DNA from: an uncultured Lachnospiraceae bacterium
GTDB taxonomy: Bacteria > Bacillota > Clostridia > Lachnospirales > Lachnospiraceae
NCBI GenBank assembly: GCA_948441955.1
Contig: CAOJQZ010000046.1
Span: 1 to 19,928 of the forward strand
Length of the DNA stretch: 19,928 nt
Reading direction: 5' to 3'
Made by a program: the position numbers and the translations under genes. This document shows, piece by piece, positions 11,989 to 19,928 of this stretch; position 1 is the first letter of the stretch; every line of letters begins with the position of its first letter. Below the pieces are notes generated by a model. The model was not told the origin of the DNA, did no database searches, and saw only the letters and a list, made by a program, of their open reading frames with translations.

Positions 11989-12419
11989 ATCCAAACTACA
12001 ATCAGACAATCACAGTATATAATTGCTTCCGTGCCGCTGATAATCCAAATAGTAAAAAGGATATCTGGCAGAGGACCGTACTTTGTAACTGTGTCTATAA
12101 ACACATTATAGAACGTACAGAAAAAGCCGGCAGCAGTCCGGAAATGTCAAGTACTTATACGGCAAGGGTTCCCGTTTCAGAAAAGTATAAACCATATAAT
12201 GAATGGATACAGCTTCCCAAGACAGAACGCAGCAGATATTTTACTTTCAATCTAAGGGATATTGTGGTTAAAGGGGAATGCATGAATGAAATAACAGGGA
12301 CATCACCAGGTACTGCATCAGAGCTGTTGTCAAGATATAAGCCGGAATCTTTTACAGTGACGGCCTTTTCAGATAATACTTCCTTTTGCCATGCAAAACA
12401 TTACAGGCTAGGTGGGTGA
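11985..12419 (+). CDS. Head-tail joining protein, putative (DUF6751-like)
   Basis: A 144-residue beta-rich protein, second of the joining cassette. It begins MNPNYNQTITVYNCFRAADN and has a KYKPYNEWIQLPKTERSRYFTFNLRDIVVKGE segment typical of this position in A118-type tails. By synteny it corresponds to the head closure (stopper) protein. ATG 11985 overlaps the upstream stop (ATGA), with GGGGTGATG as ribosome binding site; an in-frame ATG at 11943 is inside the preceding gene and lacks one. The family name is my recollection, not checked. Confidence 0.7.
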   Translation: MNPNYNQTITVYNCFRAADNPNSKKDIWQRTVLCNCVYKHIIERTEKAGSSPEMSSTYTARVPVSEKYKPYNEWIQLPKTERSRYFTFNLRDIVVKGECMNEITGTSPGTASELLSRYKPESFTVTAFSDNTSFCHAKHYRLGG

Positions 12420-12421
12420 TC

Positions 12422-12838
12422 ATGAAGATTGATTTTAGATTAAATAAGCCGGCGGAGCAGATTGTAAAAGAAGCTGTAGGTGGAAGAAAGACATTGCTGT
12501 TTATGGCAAAGGAGGCGAAGCGCCTTATGGATCCATATGTTCCCGCCTTGAATAATGTCTTATCACAAAAAGTTCGTACCTATGTAGAGGATGACAGCGG
12601 AATTGTGCATTATATTTCGCCTTATGCACATTACCAGCACGAAGGCTATCTTATGGTTTCAAGAATCACCGGCTGTCCCTGGGCAAAGAAAGGAGAAAGC
12701 AAAGTTATGACAGGAAGAAGACTTGAGCATAATAAGTCAAAACATATACTTGCTACTTCAGAATGGGAAAAGGCGATGAAGGCGGCACGGATGGAGGACT
12801 TCACAAGAGCGGTACAGAGATATGTGAAAGGCAGGTAA
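12422..12838 (+). CDS. Minor capsid protein / HK97 gp10-like joining protein
   Basis: A 138-residue protein with KEAKRLMDPYVPALNNVLSQKV and SPYAHYQHEGYLM, then TGRRLEHNKSK and TSEWEKAMKAAR. This order (x-DPYVP..G.L, then PYA-x-YQ-x-G, then a C-terminal W-x-x-AM helix) is the signature of the phage minor capsid protein family related to HK97 gp10. It acts at the head-tail junction or as a tail-completion protein. ATG 12422 follows GGTGGGTGATC, only 2 bases after the previous stop. Confidence 0.82.
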   Translation: MKIDFRLNKPAEQIVKEAVGGRKTLLFMAKEAKRLMDPYVPALNNVLSQKVRTYVEDDSGIVHYISPYAHYQHEGYLMVSRITGCPWAKKGESKVMTGRRLEHNKSKHILATSEWEKAMKAARMEDFTRAVQRYVKGR

Positions 12839-12840
12839 AA

Positions 12841-13272
12841 ATGACAAGGCATGAGATTATGAAGGCCTATGTAGAAGATAAAGTAACAGAGCTGGCAGGG
12901 TCACTGGTTTCCTTTAATTTTGCAGATGATTCTCCAGATTCAGTTTCTTTTCTTACAAATTATTCCGGGAAATTAGTAAAGAAGTATCTGCGTGCAGCAG
13001 AAAAAGAATATGGATTTTCCATATTGATTAACTGGCATTATTCTACGGAAACTGATGATTTAAATCTGCAGGCAATGAATCTTGCGCAAGAATTTATGAA
13101 CTGGATTGATGAGCAAAACCGGAGTAAAAATTTTCCGGACTTTGGAGAGAAATGCCAGGTAAAAAAGATTGAAAATTTACAAAACATGCCGAACCTTGCA
13201 ACTGTAGACTGGGAGAGTATGACAGCTCAATACAGAATACAGTGCAGGGTTCTTTATTTTGAAAAGGAGTGA
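12841..13272 (+). CDS. Minor capsid / tail terminator-like protein
   Basis: A 143-residue protein, the fourth joining gene. Its position, length and the C-terminal beta sequence MTAQYRIQCRVLYF, preceded by a helix (LQAMNLAQEFMNWIDEQN), fit the minor capsid 3 / tail terminator group, which caps the growing tail tube. The start is ATG 12841, 2 bases after the preceding stop, with AGG at 12830-12836 as a modest ribosome binding site; longer in-frame starts lie inside the previous gene. The next gene starts 4 bases after its stop. Confidence 0.75.
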   Translation: MTRHEIMKAYVEDKVTELAGSLVSFNFADDSPDSVSFLTNYSGKLVKKYLRAAEKEYGFSILINWHYSTETDDLNLQAMNLAQEFMNWIDEQNRSKNFPDFGEKCQVKKIENLQNMPNLATVDWESMTAQYRIQCRVLYFEKE

Positions 13273-13276
13273 AATT

Positions 13277-13807
13277 ATGAAGTTAAGTGAACTTATGGCA
13301 AATTATGAACCGGATCCAAATTATGAAGGATGGGTTACAAATGATGATTACGTGCTTGCGATTGACACGGCACCGGGCACGGATAAAGCCACGAATGAAA
13401 GTGATTATGCTGTGGTTGAAATGGGGATTTCCGGTCTGGATTCACAGATGAATCCCGTAACACAGGACAAACAGTATATCCGATCCGGGCAGAACACAAT
13501 GAAAACAGGTACGCAGCGTTCATTTACGATAAGCGGTGATCGGTATGTAGGAGACGAAGCACAGGATTTCTGTCTGTCTCACAAGATGAAGTACGGCACG
13601 GGAAATGGTGTGGTGACTAATTTTGTATACTTTAATATTCTTAATGGTAAAGGAGAAAAAGGACAGGTATCTATCATAGTAAATTCTGACGGTTCCGGAA
13701 ATGCGGGGGAATCCTCGGCAGTAGATATTGAGTTTAAAAAGATTGGCTCTAATCCGACAGAGTATACTTACAGTCCTACGGCCACTCCCTCAGCTATAGA
13801 ATACTAA
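13277..13807 (+). CDS. Major tail tube protein
   Basis: A 176-residue beta-rich protein that lies between the joining cassette and the tail chaperones, the invariant place of the major tail protein. It shows GDRYVGDEAQDFCLSHKMKYG and FVYFNILNGKGEKGQVSIIVN strands, and an SAVDIEFKKIGSNPTEYTYSP end typical of A118-like tube proteins. It polymerises as hexameric rings around the tape measure. AAAAGGAG (13261-13268) is 8 bases before ATG 13277. Confidence 0.87.
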   Translation: MKLSELMANYEPDPNYEGWVTNDDYVLAIDTAPGTDKATNESDYAVVEMGISGLDSQMNPVTQDKQYIRSGQNTMKTGTQRSFTISGDRYVGDEAQDFCLSHKMKYGTGNGVVTNFVYFNILNGKGEKGQVSIIVNSDGSGNAGESSAVDIEFKKIGSNPTEYTYSPTATPSAIEY

Positions 13808-13822
13808 CAGGAGGAGAACAGT

Positions 13823-14188
13823 ATGCAGATGATAACAGTAAAATTGCTAGGAAAAGAGGTTCAGGCAGAACTCCTCAATCCCGATGTAACAAAAAGTTAT
13901 GAGGACGGTTTTAACCGCTGTATTGAAAGAATCAGTGCTGCTACAGATGCCGAGACAGGCTCCCAGGGAATCAGGGAGCAATGTCAGGCTGTGATTGATT
14001 ATGTATCCGATATTTTTGGCGAAGAAGCAGCCAGGGATGTTTTCGGTGAGCAGACTGATTTATTGACGTGCATGGATGCGTTGGAGCAAATGCTTGATAT
14101 GTATGAGGAGCAGGTAAATCCAATAATCAAGGAAAAAACCAAAATATTGAAAGAAAAGTTAAAGCAGAAAGGCACAAGTGATGCGTAA
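13823..14188 (+). CDS. Tail assembly chaperone, G-like (DUF6673-type)
   Basis: A 121-residue acidic helical protein with an N-terminal MITVKLLGKEVQAELLNPDV strand region, then YEDGFNRCIERI and a helix EEQVNPIIKEKTKILKEKLKQK. By position (tube, then this, Gp15, tape measure) it is the first tail assembly chaperone, equivalent to lambda gpG. AGGAGG (13809-13814) lies 8 bases before ATG 13823; a second ATG at 13829 is possible. It ends in TAATG with the next gene, so the chaperone pair here is joined by stop-start coupling and not by the ribosomal frameshift used in lambda. Confidence 0.75.
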   Translation: MQMITVKLLGKEVQAELLNPDVTKSYEDGFNRCIERISAATDAETGSQGIREQCQAVIDYVSDIFGEEAARDVFGEQTDLLTCMDALEQMLDMYEEQVNPIIKEKTKILKEKLKQKGTSDA

Positions 14189-14793
14189 TGTATTTTGATA
14201 TTCTGACCAGTCCCTTACCTGAGAGTGTTAGCATAAATGGAAGAGAATATCCCATTAATTGTGATTTCCGGACAGGAATTAAATTTGAAAAAATCATTCG
14301 CAGCAACGATACGGAAGAAAAGAAATATAAAAAAATGCTTTTGCTGTATTATCCAAAAGTACCGGTGGATATTGTGACAGCAGTAGAGAAAGTCATGTGG
14401 TTTTATCGGTGCGGAGAAGAGATAGAGGAAGAGGATGATACAAGGCAGAGGTATAAACGGAGAAACCGTAACGAGCCGGCTTGCGTGTTTGAGCAGGACG
14501 CCCCTTATATTTACGCGGCATTTCTGGAACAATACGGCATTGATCTGATAAAAGTGCAGAACATGCACTGGTGGAAATTTATGGCTCTTTTTGAATCTAT
14601 AGGGGATCATACGAAAATGTGTAAAATCATGTATTATCGCAAGGCCAGCACTTCGGGGATGCCAAAAGAAAAGAGGGCTTTTATCAATGAAATGAAGAAA
14701 TTGTATCGAATCAGAGACAGCAGCAAGGTCACATTATTGCAGAGAAATAAAAATTGGAAGGATTATGTTAGAAAGAGATTTGAGGAAATGTAG
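14188..14793 (+). CDS. Gp15-family tail assembly chaperone
   Basis: A 201-residue protein of the bacteriophage Gp15 type: LPESVSINGREYPINCDFRTGIKFEKI at the start, an LLLYYPKVPVDIVTAVEKVMWFY helix near residues 51-73, a charged stretch, then DAPYIYAAFLEQYGIDLIKVQNMHWWKFMALFESI, the family's most conserved part. It is the GT-like partner that keeps the tape measure soluble until the tube is built. ATG 14188 overlaps the previous stop by one base. A terminator-like hairpin starts at its own stop codon. Confidence 0.9.
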   Translation: MYFDILTSPLPESVSINGREYPINCDFRTGIKFEKIIRSNDTEEKKYKKMLLLYYPKVPVDIVTAVEKVMWFYRCGEEIEEEDDTRQRYKRRNRNEPACVFEQDAPYIYAAFLEQYGIDLIKVQNMHWWKFMALFESIGDHTKMCKIMYYRKASTSGMPKEKRAFINEMKKLYRIRDSSKVTLLQRNKNWKDYVRKRFEEM

Positions 14794-14817
14794 CATGGCA
14801 GAGGCTATGCTATTTTC
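14791..14817 (+). terminator. Terminator-like attenuator before the tape measure gene
   Basis: TAGCATGG (14791-14798) pairs with CTATGCTA (14805-14812; one G-T pair) around a six-base loop, followed by TTTTC. It overlaps the Gp15 stop codon. The T-tail is short, so partial termination is likely and would lower tape-measure expression relative to tube protein. Confidence 0.5.
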
Positions 14818-14841
14818 AATTGCAAGAGGGGAGTGATAGAG

Positions 14842-17800
14842 TTGGCCAGTGACGGAACTATAAAGATATCAACAGAACTAGACAATCAACAGGCCCAAAA
14901 GGCACTCAAAAGGTTTGGAAGTATTGCAAAGAAAGGTATGGCAGCAGTAACAAAATCTGTAGCGGCAGTAAGTTCCGTCTTTGCCGGAGTCACATTGTAC
15001 GCAGTAAAGACAGGATTAGATTTCGAATCCGCCTTTGCCGGAGTAAAAAAGACAGTGGATGCAACGGATGAAGAGCTGCAGATGTTCCGTGATGAAATCC
15101 GCAATATGGCAAAAGAAATCCCCCAGTCGGCTTCAGCTATATCAGAGGTGGCAGAGGCAGCAGGACAGCTGGGGATTAAAAACGCATACTTGATGGATTT
15201 TACAGAGGTTATGTCCAACATGGGTGTTGCTACAAATATGTCGGCAACGGAAGCAGCCACAGCCCTTGCCAGACTGGCCAACATTACAAAGATGCCTCAG
15301 GAGAATTTTGGGCGCCTTGGCTCCACAATCGTTGCACTGGGGAACAATCTGGCTACAACGGAATCTGAGATCACCGAGATGAGCCTCAGGCTTGCCGGCG
15401 CGGGACATCAGGTAGGGATGTCGGAGGCACAAATTCTCGGTCTTGCCGGCGCATTGTCATCTGTTGGAATAGAAGCAGATGCCGGAGGCTCCGCGATGTC
15501 TACAGTTATGTCGGAGATGCAGATTGCTGTGGAAAATGGCGGAGAGTATTTAGAAGAATTTGCAAATGTAGCGGGAATGAGTTCTGAACAGTTTCAGAAA
15601 TCGTTCCGGGATGACGCCGCACAAGCTCTTGTATCGTTTGTTACCGGGCTTGAAAAAATGGAATCAAAGGGTAAAAGCGCGATTGCAACTTTATCCGATA
15701 TGGGGATTACAGAAATACGCCAAAGAGATGCACTGCTTCGGCTTTCTGGCGCTGGTGATATTTTGTCTCAATCTCTGGGAATAGCAACACAGGCATGGAG
15801 CGAAAATAATGCGCTGACTAATGAAGCAGAGCAGAGGTACGAAACCTTAGAAAGCCGTCTGCAGATTCTAAAAAATAATGCTGCGGATTTTGGAATCAGT
15901 ATTTATGACAATCTGAGGGATCCTTTAAAGAACGCGGTAGATGAATCGATTGTCTATGTAGAAAGGCTGCATGGCGCTTTTCAGTCAGGCGGTCTTAATA
16001 GTGTTGTGAAAGAAATTGGAAATATTTTTGATGAACTGACCGGTGATATTGCCGGAACAAGCAAAGCGACAAATGGGATAGTCACACAGATTAAAAATAT
16101 TACGAATACAGGCAGAAACCTTGCAAAAACGGTTTTGCCGGTTATGGCAGATGGATTCGAATTCATCGCTGAGAATTTAGATGTATTAATTCCTTTGGTA
16201 ACAGCAGCTATAGTAGGATATAAGACTTTTAACGCCATTGGAAAGGCAACGGCGGTTACTACAGGGCTATGGACAAAGGCTCAAAATACTTTAAATAAAA
16301 CATTAAAGGATAATCCGATAGGAGCCGCCGTTGTGGTAATGACTGCATTTTTGGCCGTTGCCAAGGCAGTTAAAGCAGCAGTTGCGCGCCAGACAGAGGC
16401 AGAACGGGAACACTCGCAGGCTTTGAAAGAGGCAAAACAGGCGGCAGAGGAAAATCTAAAGCAGGCCCGGGAAAGAAAACAGGCTTATGAGGATTTTTCA
16501 AAATCCCAAAATGAACAGGCGGCGGCCGATATCGCCCAGATGGACAGACTGCAGGTGCTTAATGATGAGCTGAATACTATTGTTGATGCGAACGGGAGAG
16601 TTAAAGAAGGAGAAGAAAATCGTGCGGCGTTTATAACTTCACAGCTTTCAGAAGCTCTTGGGATGGAGATTTCCTTGACAGATAATCAGATAACCAATTA
16701 CCAGGAGTTACAATCACAGATTCAGTCACTTATTGAACAGAAGCGCATAGAGGCTGTTATGAGCGCGCAGCAGGCAAAATACGAGGAAGCTGTTGCCAAT
16801 CAGATGGAGACAGCAGCGGAAGCTTCAAAGAATTTAACAGCGCTTAAAGAAGCAGAAAATACAGTAACAGCAGAAAAGGCGGCGCTTAGTAAACTGGAAG
16901 CCGAACAGGAACAGGCTGTACTTGACGGTAACAAGGCGCTTGTGGGAACCTTAGGTGAAAAAATTAAAGCGCGAAAAAAAGATGTCGAAAATGCAGAAGA
17001 AGCCTTGGAAAGTACCCAGAAAGCGTATTCCGAAAACACAAAGTTATTAGCCCAATATGCCAGCGATATTGCTCAGTATACATCTCTGGCAGAGGCGGCG
17101 GCCACGGGAAATGCAGAAGCGATAGAAGCGGCCATCAGTCAGATTACAGCAGGAATAAAGACAGCCGGTAATGCAACAAAAGAGGAACTTCAGGAACAGG
17201 TTATTGCAGTTGCCGATATGGAGAAGTTCATCCGGCAGGAAGTAGAAAACGGCACGCCAGGATTCACGCAGGCAATGCTTGAACAGGCCCAGAGCGCGAA
17301 CGCAGCGGCCTTGGAAGAGTTTGCAAAGGCAGCGCCTCAGACGGCGAAAGAGTTATCAAAAGTATCACCAGAGGCCGTGGCGGCATTGATTGCAGGTAAT
17401 ATGAAAGGGCAGCTTTCCGCCGAAGCAAAAGGCGCGGTTGAGGGAATGCTGGATCAGTTTGAAGGGTTGGACGAAGAAACACAGGAAGATTTTGCGCAAG
17501 TGTGGTATGGAGCGTTGGAAGGACTGGAAGGATTTGAGAAGTTAGCGGATCCGGCCAAAGAAGGAGCAGATGCCTTTTTGGAATCTTTACGGTTGGCCCT
17601 GGAAGTCCACTCCCCTTCCAGAGCGGCGCAGGAAATCTTTTCACAAGTATGGCCGGGAGCATTAGAAGGACTGAACGAAGGAGCAGAAGAACTTAACTTG
17701 AAGGGAACGCAGACTGTAACTAATTTTCTCAATGGCTTTAATGGTTTAGGAGAAAAGGCAAAAGGAATAGGCTCTAAAGTTATGGGCTTTTTCAATGCCG

Positions 17801-18765
17801 GCATTTTATCACAACAAAGAAATGCGGCTGAGGCAGGAAAAAAGAATGCAGTTTCGGCCAGCAGCGGCGCCGGCTCGGTCAACCCTACGAATGTAGGCGG
17901 CAAATTTGGGAACTTGTTTGGGAATGGCATAAGCGGAACGTTAGGATCTCTGCTGCAGAAAGGTAAGCAGATTGCTGTTAATGCCAAAACTGGCGCCGGC
18001 TCAGTCAATCCTTCCGGGGAAGGCAGACAATTTGGAAATCAGTACGCGTCAGGAATTGGAAGCAAAACCGGAGATGCCAGAACGAAGGGAAAGGCTCTTG
18101 CAGACAGTGCAGACACTGGGGCGAAAACAACATCAGGCTACTCGGCAGGCTCCAGCTTCGGTTCAGGATTCATTAATGGAATCGGCAGTTGGATAAGTTC
18201 TGCAGCAAGCAAGGCGGCCGAGATGGCAAAAAGTGCATTATCAGCAGCGAAAAAAGCTTTGGATTCACATTCGCCATCTAAAAAGGGAAAAAAGATAGGA
18301 AAGACACTTCCGCAGGGCGTAGAACAGGGAATCGAAGAGGATACGAAGCTTGTTGAGAGGGCTTCCTCTGCTATGTCTGACGCAGCATTGGAGGCGTTGG
18401 ATTTAAAAGGGCTTACTGAAAAAATGCAAAGTGTTGACATCTCGAAGGCTATGGAAAGAGTTTATATGGCTGTAGAAGACAGACAAGGAACAATAGCTGA
18501 TAAAATCATTCATGAGCATGTTGTGCGGGAAAGGACAGCAAACAGGGATATTCACGAGAATGACAAAAGAAAATTAAGTGGTGAAGAGATGCAGATGCTT
18601 GGAAAAATATTTGCAGAACGGACAGCCCCGCTCATGATAAAAGCCTTTGAGAAATCCGGAATGAAAGTAGAAATGTATGGAGAAAGGGTGGGAACATTAG
18701 TATCTCCTGTGGTAGACAATAAACTTTCGGCTGCAAATATGAAGGCAGGGAGGTTTATGAAATAA
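14842..18765 (+). CDS. Tail tape measure protein
   Basis: A 1307-residue protein, the longest in the window. It opens with the usual SDGTIKISTELDNQQAQKAL segment. Residues about 55-330 are the TP901-type tape measure core (VAEAAGQLGI, ATAALARLANITKMPQENFGRLGSTIVALGN). Hydrophobic helices follow near residues 440-530, then a long coiled coil to about 700. The C-terminal third has three tandem 42-residue units (1009-1134) and two HSPS-(R/K) motifs (923-927, 1143-1147). The protein sets tail length and is extruded at DNA ejection. The start is taken as TTG 14842, nine bases after AGGGGAG (14826-14832); GTG 14833 abuts that site. The rare start and the hairpin before it both suggest low expression. 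Confidence 0.93.
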   Translation: MASDGTIKISTELDNQQAQKALKRFGSIAKKGMAAVTKSVAAVSSVFAGVTLYAVKTGLDFESAFAGVKKTVDATDEELQMFRDEIRNMAKEIPQSASAISEVAEAAGQLGIKNAYLMDFTEVMSNMGVATNMSATEAATALARLANITKMPQENFGRLGSTIVALGNNLATTESEITEMSLRLAGAGHQVGMSEAQILGLAGALSSVGIEADAGGSAMSTVMSEMQIAVENGGEYLEEFANVAGMSSEQFQKSFRDDAAQALVSFVTGLEKMESKGKSAIATLSDMGITEIRQRDALLRLSGAGDILSQSLGIATQAWSENNALTNEAEQRYETLESRLQILKNNAADFGISIYDNLRDPLKNAVDESIVYVERLHGAFQSGGLNSVVKEIGNIFDELTGDIAGTSKATNGIVTQIKNITNTGRNLAKTVLPVMADGFEFIAENLDVLIPLVTAAIVGYKTFNAIGKATAVTTGLWTKAQNTLNKTLKDNPIGAAVVVMTAFLAVAKAVKAAVARQTEAEREHSQALKEAKQAAEENLKQARERKQAYEDFSKSQNEQAAADIAQMDRLQVLNDELNTIVDANGRVKEGEENRAAFITSQLSEALGMEISLTDNQITNYQELQSQIQSLIEQKRIEAVMSAQQAKYEEAVANQMETAAEASKNLTALKEAENTVTAEKAALSKLEAEQEQAVLDGNKALVGTLGEKIKARKKDVENAEEALESTQKAYSENTKLLAQYASDIAQYTSLAEAAATGNAEAIEAAISQITAGIKTAGNATKEELQEQVIAVADMEKFIRQEVENGTPGFTQAMLEQAQSANAAALEEFAKAAPQTAKELSKVSPEAVAALIAGNMKGQLSAEAKGAVEGMLDQFEGLDEETQEDFAQVWYGALEGLEGFEKLADPAKEGADAFLESLRLALEVHSPSRAAQEIFSQVWPGALEGLNEGAEELNLKGTQTVTNFLNGFNGLGEKAKGIGSKVMGFFNAGILSQQRNAAEAGKKNAVSASSGAGSVNPTNVGGKFGNLFGNGISGTLGSLLQKGKQIAVNAKTGAGSVNPSGEGRQFGNQYASGIGSKTGDARTKGKALADSADTGAKTTSGYSAGSSFGSGFINGIGSWISSAASKAAEMAKSALSAAKKALDSHSPSKKGKKIGKTLPQGVEQGIEEDTKLVERASSAMSDAALEALDLKGLTEKMQSVDISKAMERVYMAVEDRQGTIADKIIHEHVVRERTANRDIHENDKRKLSGEEMQMLGKIFAERTAPLMIKAFEKSGMKVEMYGERVGTLVSPVVDNKLSAANMKAGRFMK
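17866..18243 (+). repeat. Three tandem 126-bp repeats in the tape measure gene
   Basis: Units start at 17866, 17992 and 18118, giving 42-residue repeats with the shared pattern G-A-x...G-x-x-FG-x-x-x-x-x-G-I-x-S/G. The first two begin with identical GAGSVNP; the third (GAKTTSG) has diverged. A partial unit (FNAGILSQQRN...) precedes them. Typical of tape measures, where repeats change tail length. Confidence 0.75.
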
Positions 18766-19478
18766 TGGGAGAAAACTATGGTGTTCTTATTAATGGAAAA
18801 CATACGGGGAGGGATTACCATTTGGAATGGGTAGCCCCATTTACGATAGAGGTACCAAAAGCAAAGCGCTGTTATGTGGAAGTTCCTTTTTCGAATGGAA
18901 TTCTTGATTTCACCTCATTTCTTACCGGGGATGATGTGAAATACGAGAACAGAGACATACAATTTCATTTCTCATACGATGGAGATTACACAAAATGGGA
19001 TATTATATCAGAACGCATTAAAAATGAACTTCATGGACAGATGTGCTCTGTTATACCAGATACACGTCCTGACTTTGTATATTATGGAATTATAACAATA
19101 GAATCGGAGAAGGATACCTTTGAGGAATCTTGCGATATAGTTTTATCCGTGGATGCTGAACCATACAAATACGAACGTTACGGCAGTACAGAGCCGTGGA
19201 TATGGGATACATTTTGCTTTGAAGGAGGCATTATCAGGAATTATAAAAACCTTAAAGTTGACGGTACTATGATGCTTATGATACCGGGACGCAGAAAGAA
19301 AGTTATTCCGGTATTCGAATGCTCTGACAGGATGGAACTAACATATAAAGAAAAATCTTACACAATACCGGCCGGCCGTTCAAGGATACCAGATTTACGT
19401 CTTGGGTCGGGAGAACATTTTTTGATTTTTACCGGTACCGGTACAGTAAGCGTGAATTACCGGGGAGGGTGTTTGTAG
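18765..19478 (+). CDS. Distal tail protein (Dit)
   Basis: A 237-residue beta-rich protein directly after the tape measure. The N-terminal part (YGVLINGKHTGRDYHLEWVAPFTIEVPKAKRCYVEVPFSNGILDFT, split here by commas in function only) and YENRDIQFHFSYDGDYTKW, followed by PDFVYYGIITI, is the typical Dit N-terminal ring domain; the C-terminal half (residues about 150-237) is a galectin-like beta sandwich. Dit forms the hexameric hub that joins the tail tube to the baseplate. TAATG overlap with the tape measure stop shows tight coupling. Confidence 0.87.
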   Translation: MGENYGVLINGKHTGRDYHLEWVAPFTIEVPKAKRCYVEVPFSNGILDFTSFLTGDDVKYENRDIQFHFSYDGDYTKWDIISERIKNELHGQMCSVIPDTRPDFVYYGIITIESEKDTFEESCDIVLSVDAEPYKYERYGSTEPWIWDTFCFEGGIIRNYKNLKVDGTMMLMIPGRRKKVIPVFECSDRMELTYKEKSYTIPAGRSRIPDLRLGSGEHFLIFTGTGTVSVNYRGGCL

Positions 19479-19928
19479 TGTATAGGATTTATTGTGATGG
19501 AGAGCTTTTGTATGCTTCTGGGGATGATGAACTAATGATATTGTCCGGAAAAATAAAATTAGCCGTAAATACGACGGGTGAATTTAGCTTTTCATTGCCT
19601 CCGGGACACTCGGAGATAGATCATATTCAAAAAATAAAAACCATAGTTCAGGTTTATGATGATGATGAATTTTTATATGAAGGGCGTGTGCTTGCTTCAG
19701 AAACAGATATCTACCGCAGAGTTACATATACTTGCGAAGGCATCCTGTCCTACCTTTTAGACAGCATACAGAGGCCAAAGACTTATCATAACCTGACTCC
19801 GCAAAGTTATCTGCAGGACAAATTAAAGCAGCACAATTCCCAGGTAGAAGCATCCAAACGCTTTACCCTGGGAACAGTGGAAAAGCAGTCTATGAATTAT
19901 GATGCCCGCCAGGATAATCAGTATACAA
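19478..19928 (+). CDS. Tail-associated (Tal / endopeptidase-tail) protein, N-terminus only
   Basis: An open frame running off the right edge, 150 complete codons visible. Start GTG 19478 overlaps the Dit stop (TAG-TG) by one base, with GGGGAGGGT (19461-19469) as ribosome binding site. The visible part, MYRIYCDGELLYASGDDELM and KIKLAVNTTGEFSFSLPPGH, then YEGRVLASETDIYRRVTYTCEGILSYLLDS, is the usual N-terminus of the tail-tip hub (gp27/Tal-like) of Firmicute siphophages. The catalytic or receptor part would lie beyond the window, so peptidoglycan-hydrolase activity cannot be judged. Confidence 0.85.
   Translation, partial: MYRIYCDGELLYASGDDELMILSGKIKLAVNTTGEFSFSLPPGHSEIDHIQKIKTIVQVYDDDEFLYEGRVLASETDIYRRVTYTCEGILSYLLDSIQRPKTYHNLTPQSYLQDKLKQHNSQVEASKRFTLGTVEKQSMNYDARQDNQYT

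Noticed and set aside
14150..14200. Programmed frameshift joining the two tail chaperones as in lambda G/GT
   Set aside because: The genes meet at TAATG with a separate start and Gp15 has its own complete N-terminus; no slippery heptamer of the X-XXY-YYZ type is seen near the stop.
17454..18008. 184-codon open frame on the minus strand opposite the tape measure
   Set aside because: Proline/alanine-rich translation without ribosome binding site, exactly opposite a gene with strong family features; a by-product of GC-biased third positions.
1..19928. CRISPR arrays, tRNA or rRNA genes, insertion sequences, integrase or attachment sites
   Set aside because: No regularly spaced direct repeats, cloverleaf, transposase or recombinase sequence was seen in the window.

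Overview
The window looks like a piece of a temperate siphophage (prophage) genome from a Gram-positive, low-GC host, most likely a gut Clostridia/Lachnospiraceae species. That assignment is inference: it rests on strong AGGAGG-type ribosome binding sites, moderately AT-rich genes, and structural proteins of the Listeria A118 / Bacillus PBSX type. From 162 onward every protein gene reads on the + strand. Only a truncated hicA at the left edge (and probably one antisense RNA) reads on the - strand.

Layout. (1) 1-64: start of a divergent hicA, with its promoter inside a perfect 20-bp inverted repeat. (2) 162-1088: three tightly packed small genes: a zinc-finger protein, an unknown, and a putative late-gene regulator. 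(3) 1089-1216: a leader with a dyad, an extended -10, a hairpin and a terminator, resembling a lambda pR'/tR' late switch. (4) 1218-4455: an accessory island in four blocks. These are an AT-rich two-gene module with its own promoter and terminator (soluble protein plus four-helix membrane protein, unrecognised); a small hydrophobic peptide locus with a perfect-consensus promoter and signs of an antisense RNA; a small membrane ORF with a ribbon-helix-helix-like protein; and a complete hicAB pair. (5) 4542-19928: packaging, head and tail genes in canonical order: TerS, TerL, portal, minor capsid protein with an extra C-terminal domain, two small proteins, scaffold, major capsid, LEM/HeH-like protein, four head-tail joining proteins, tail tube, two tail chaperones, tape measure, distal tail protein, and the start of the tail-associated (Tal) protein.

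The late genes form one long head-to-tail operon with overlapping or closely spaced reading frames. It is interrupted by a strong terminator at 9871-9905 (before scaffold) and a weaker terminator-like hairpin at 14791-14817 (before the tape measure). Lysis, integration and replication modules lie outside the window.

The most interesting part is the island at 1218-4455. A nearly identical hairpin terminator (GGCAGCAGTC-N6-GAC-Y-AGCTGCC) occurs at 2911-2937 and again at 4481-4507 just before terS, as if cargo was inserted between or beside copies of one conserved hairpin. The module at 1289-2893 has the architecture of a lysogenic-conversion or phage-exclusion system (RexA/RexB-like layout) but shows no family I can name. 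The locus at 2974-3187 resembles a type I toxin-antitoxin system whose toxin frame is broken, or controlled, at an A7 run.
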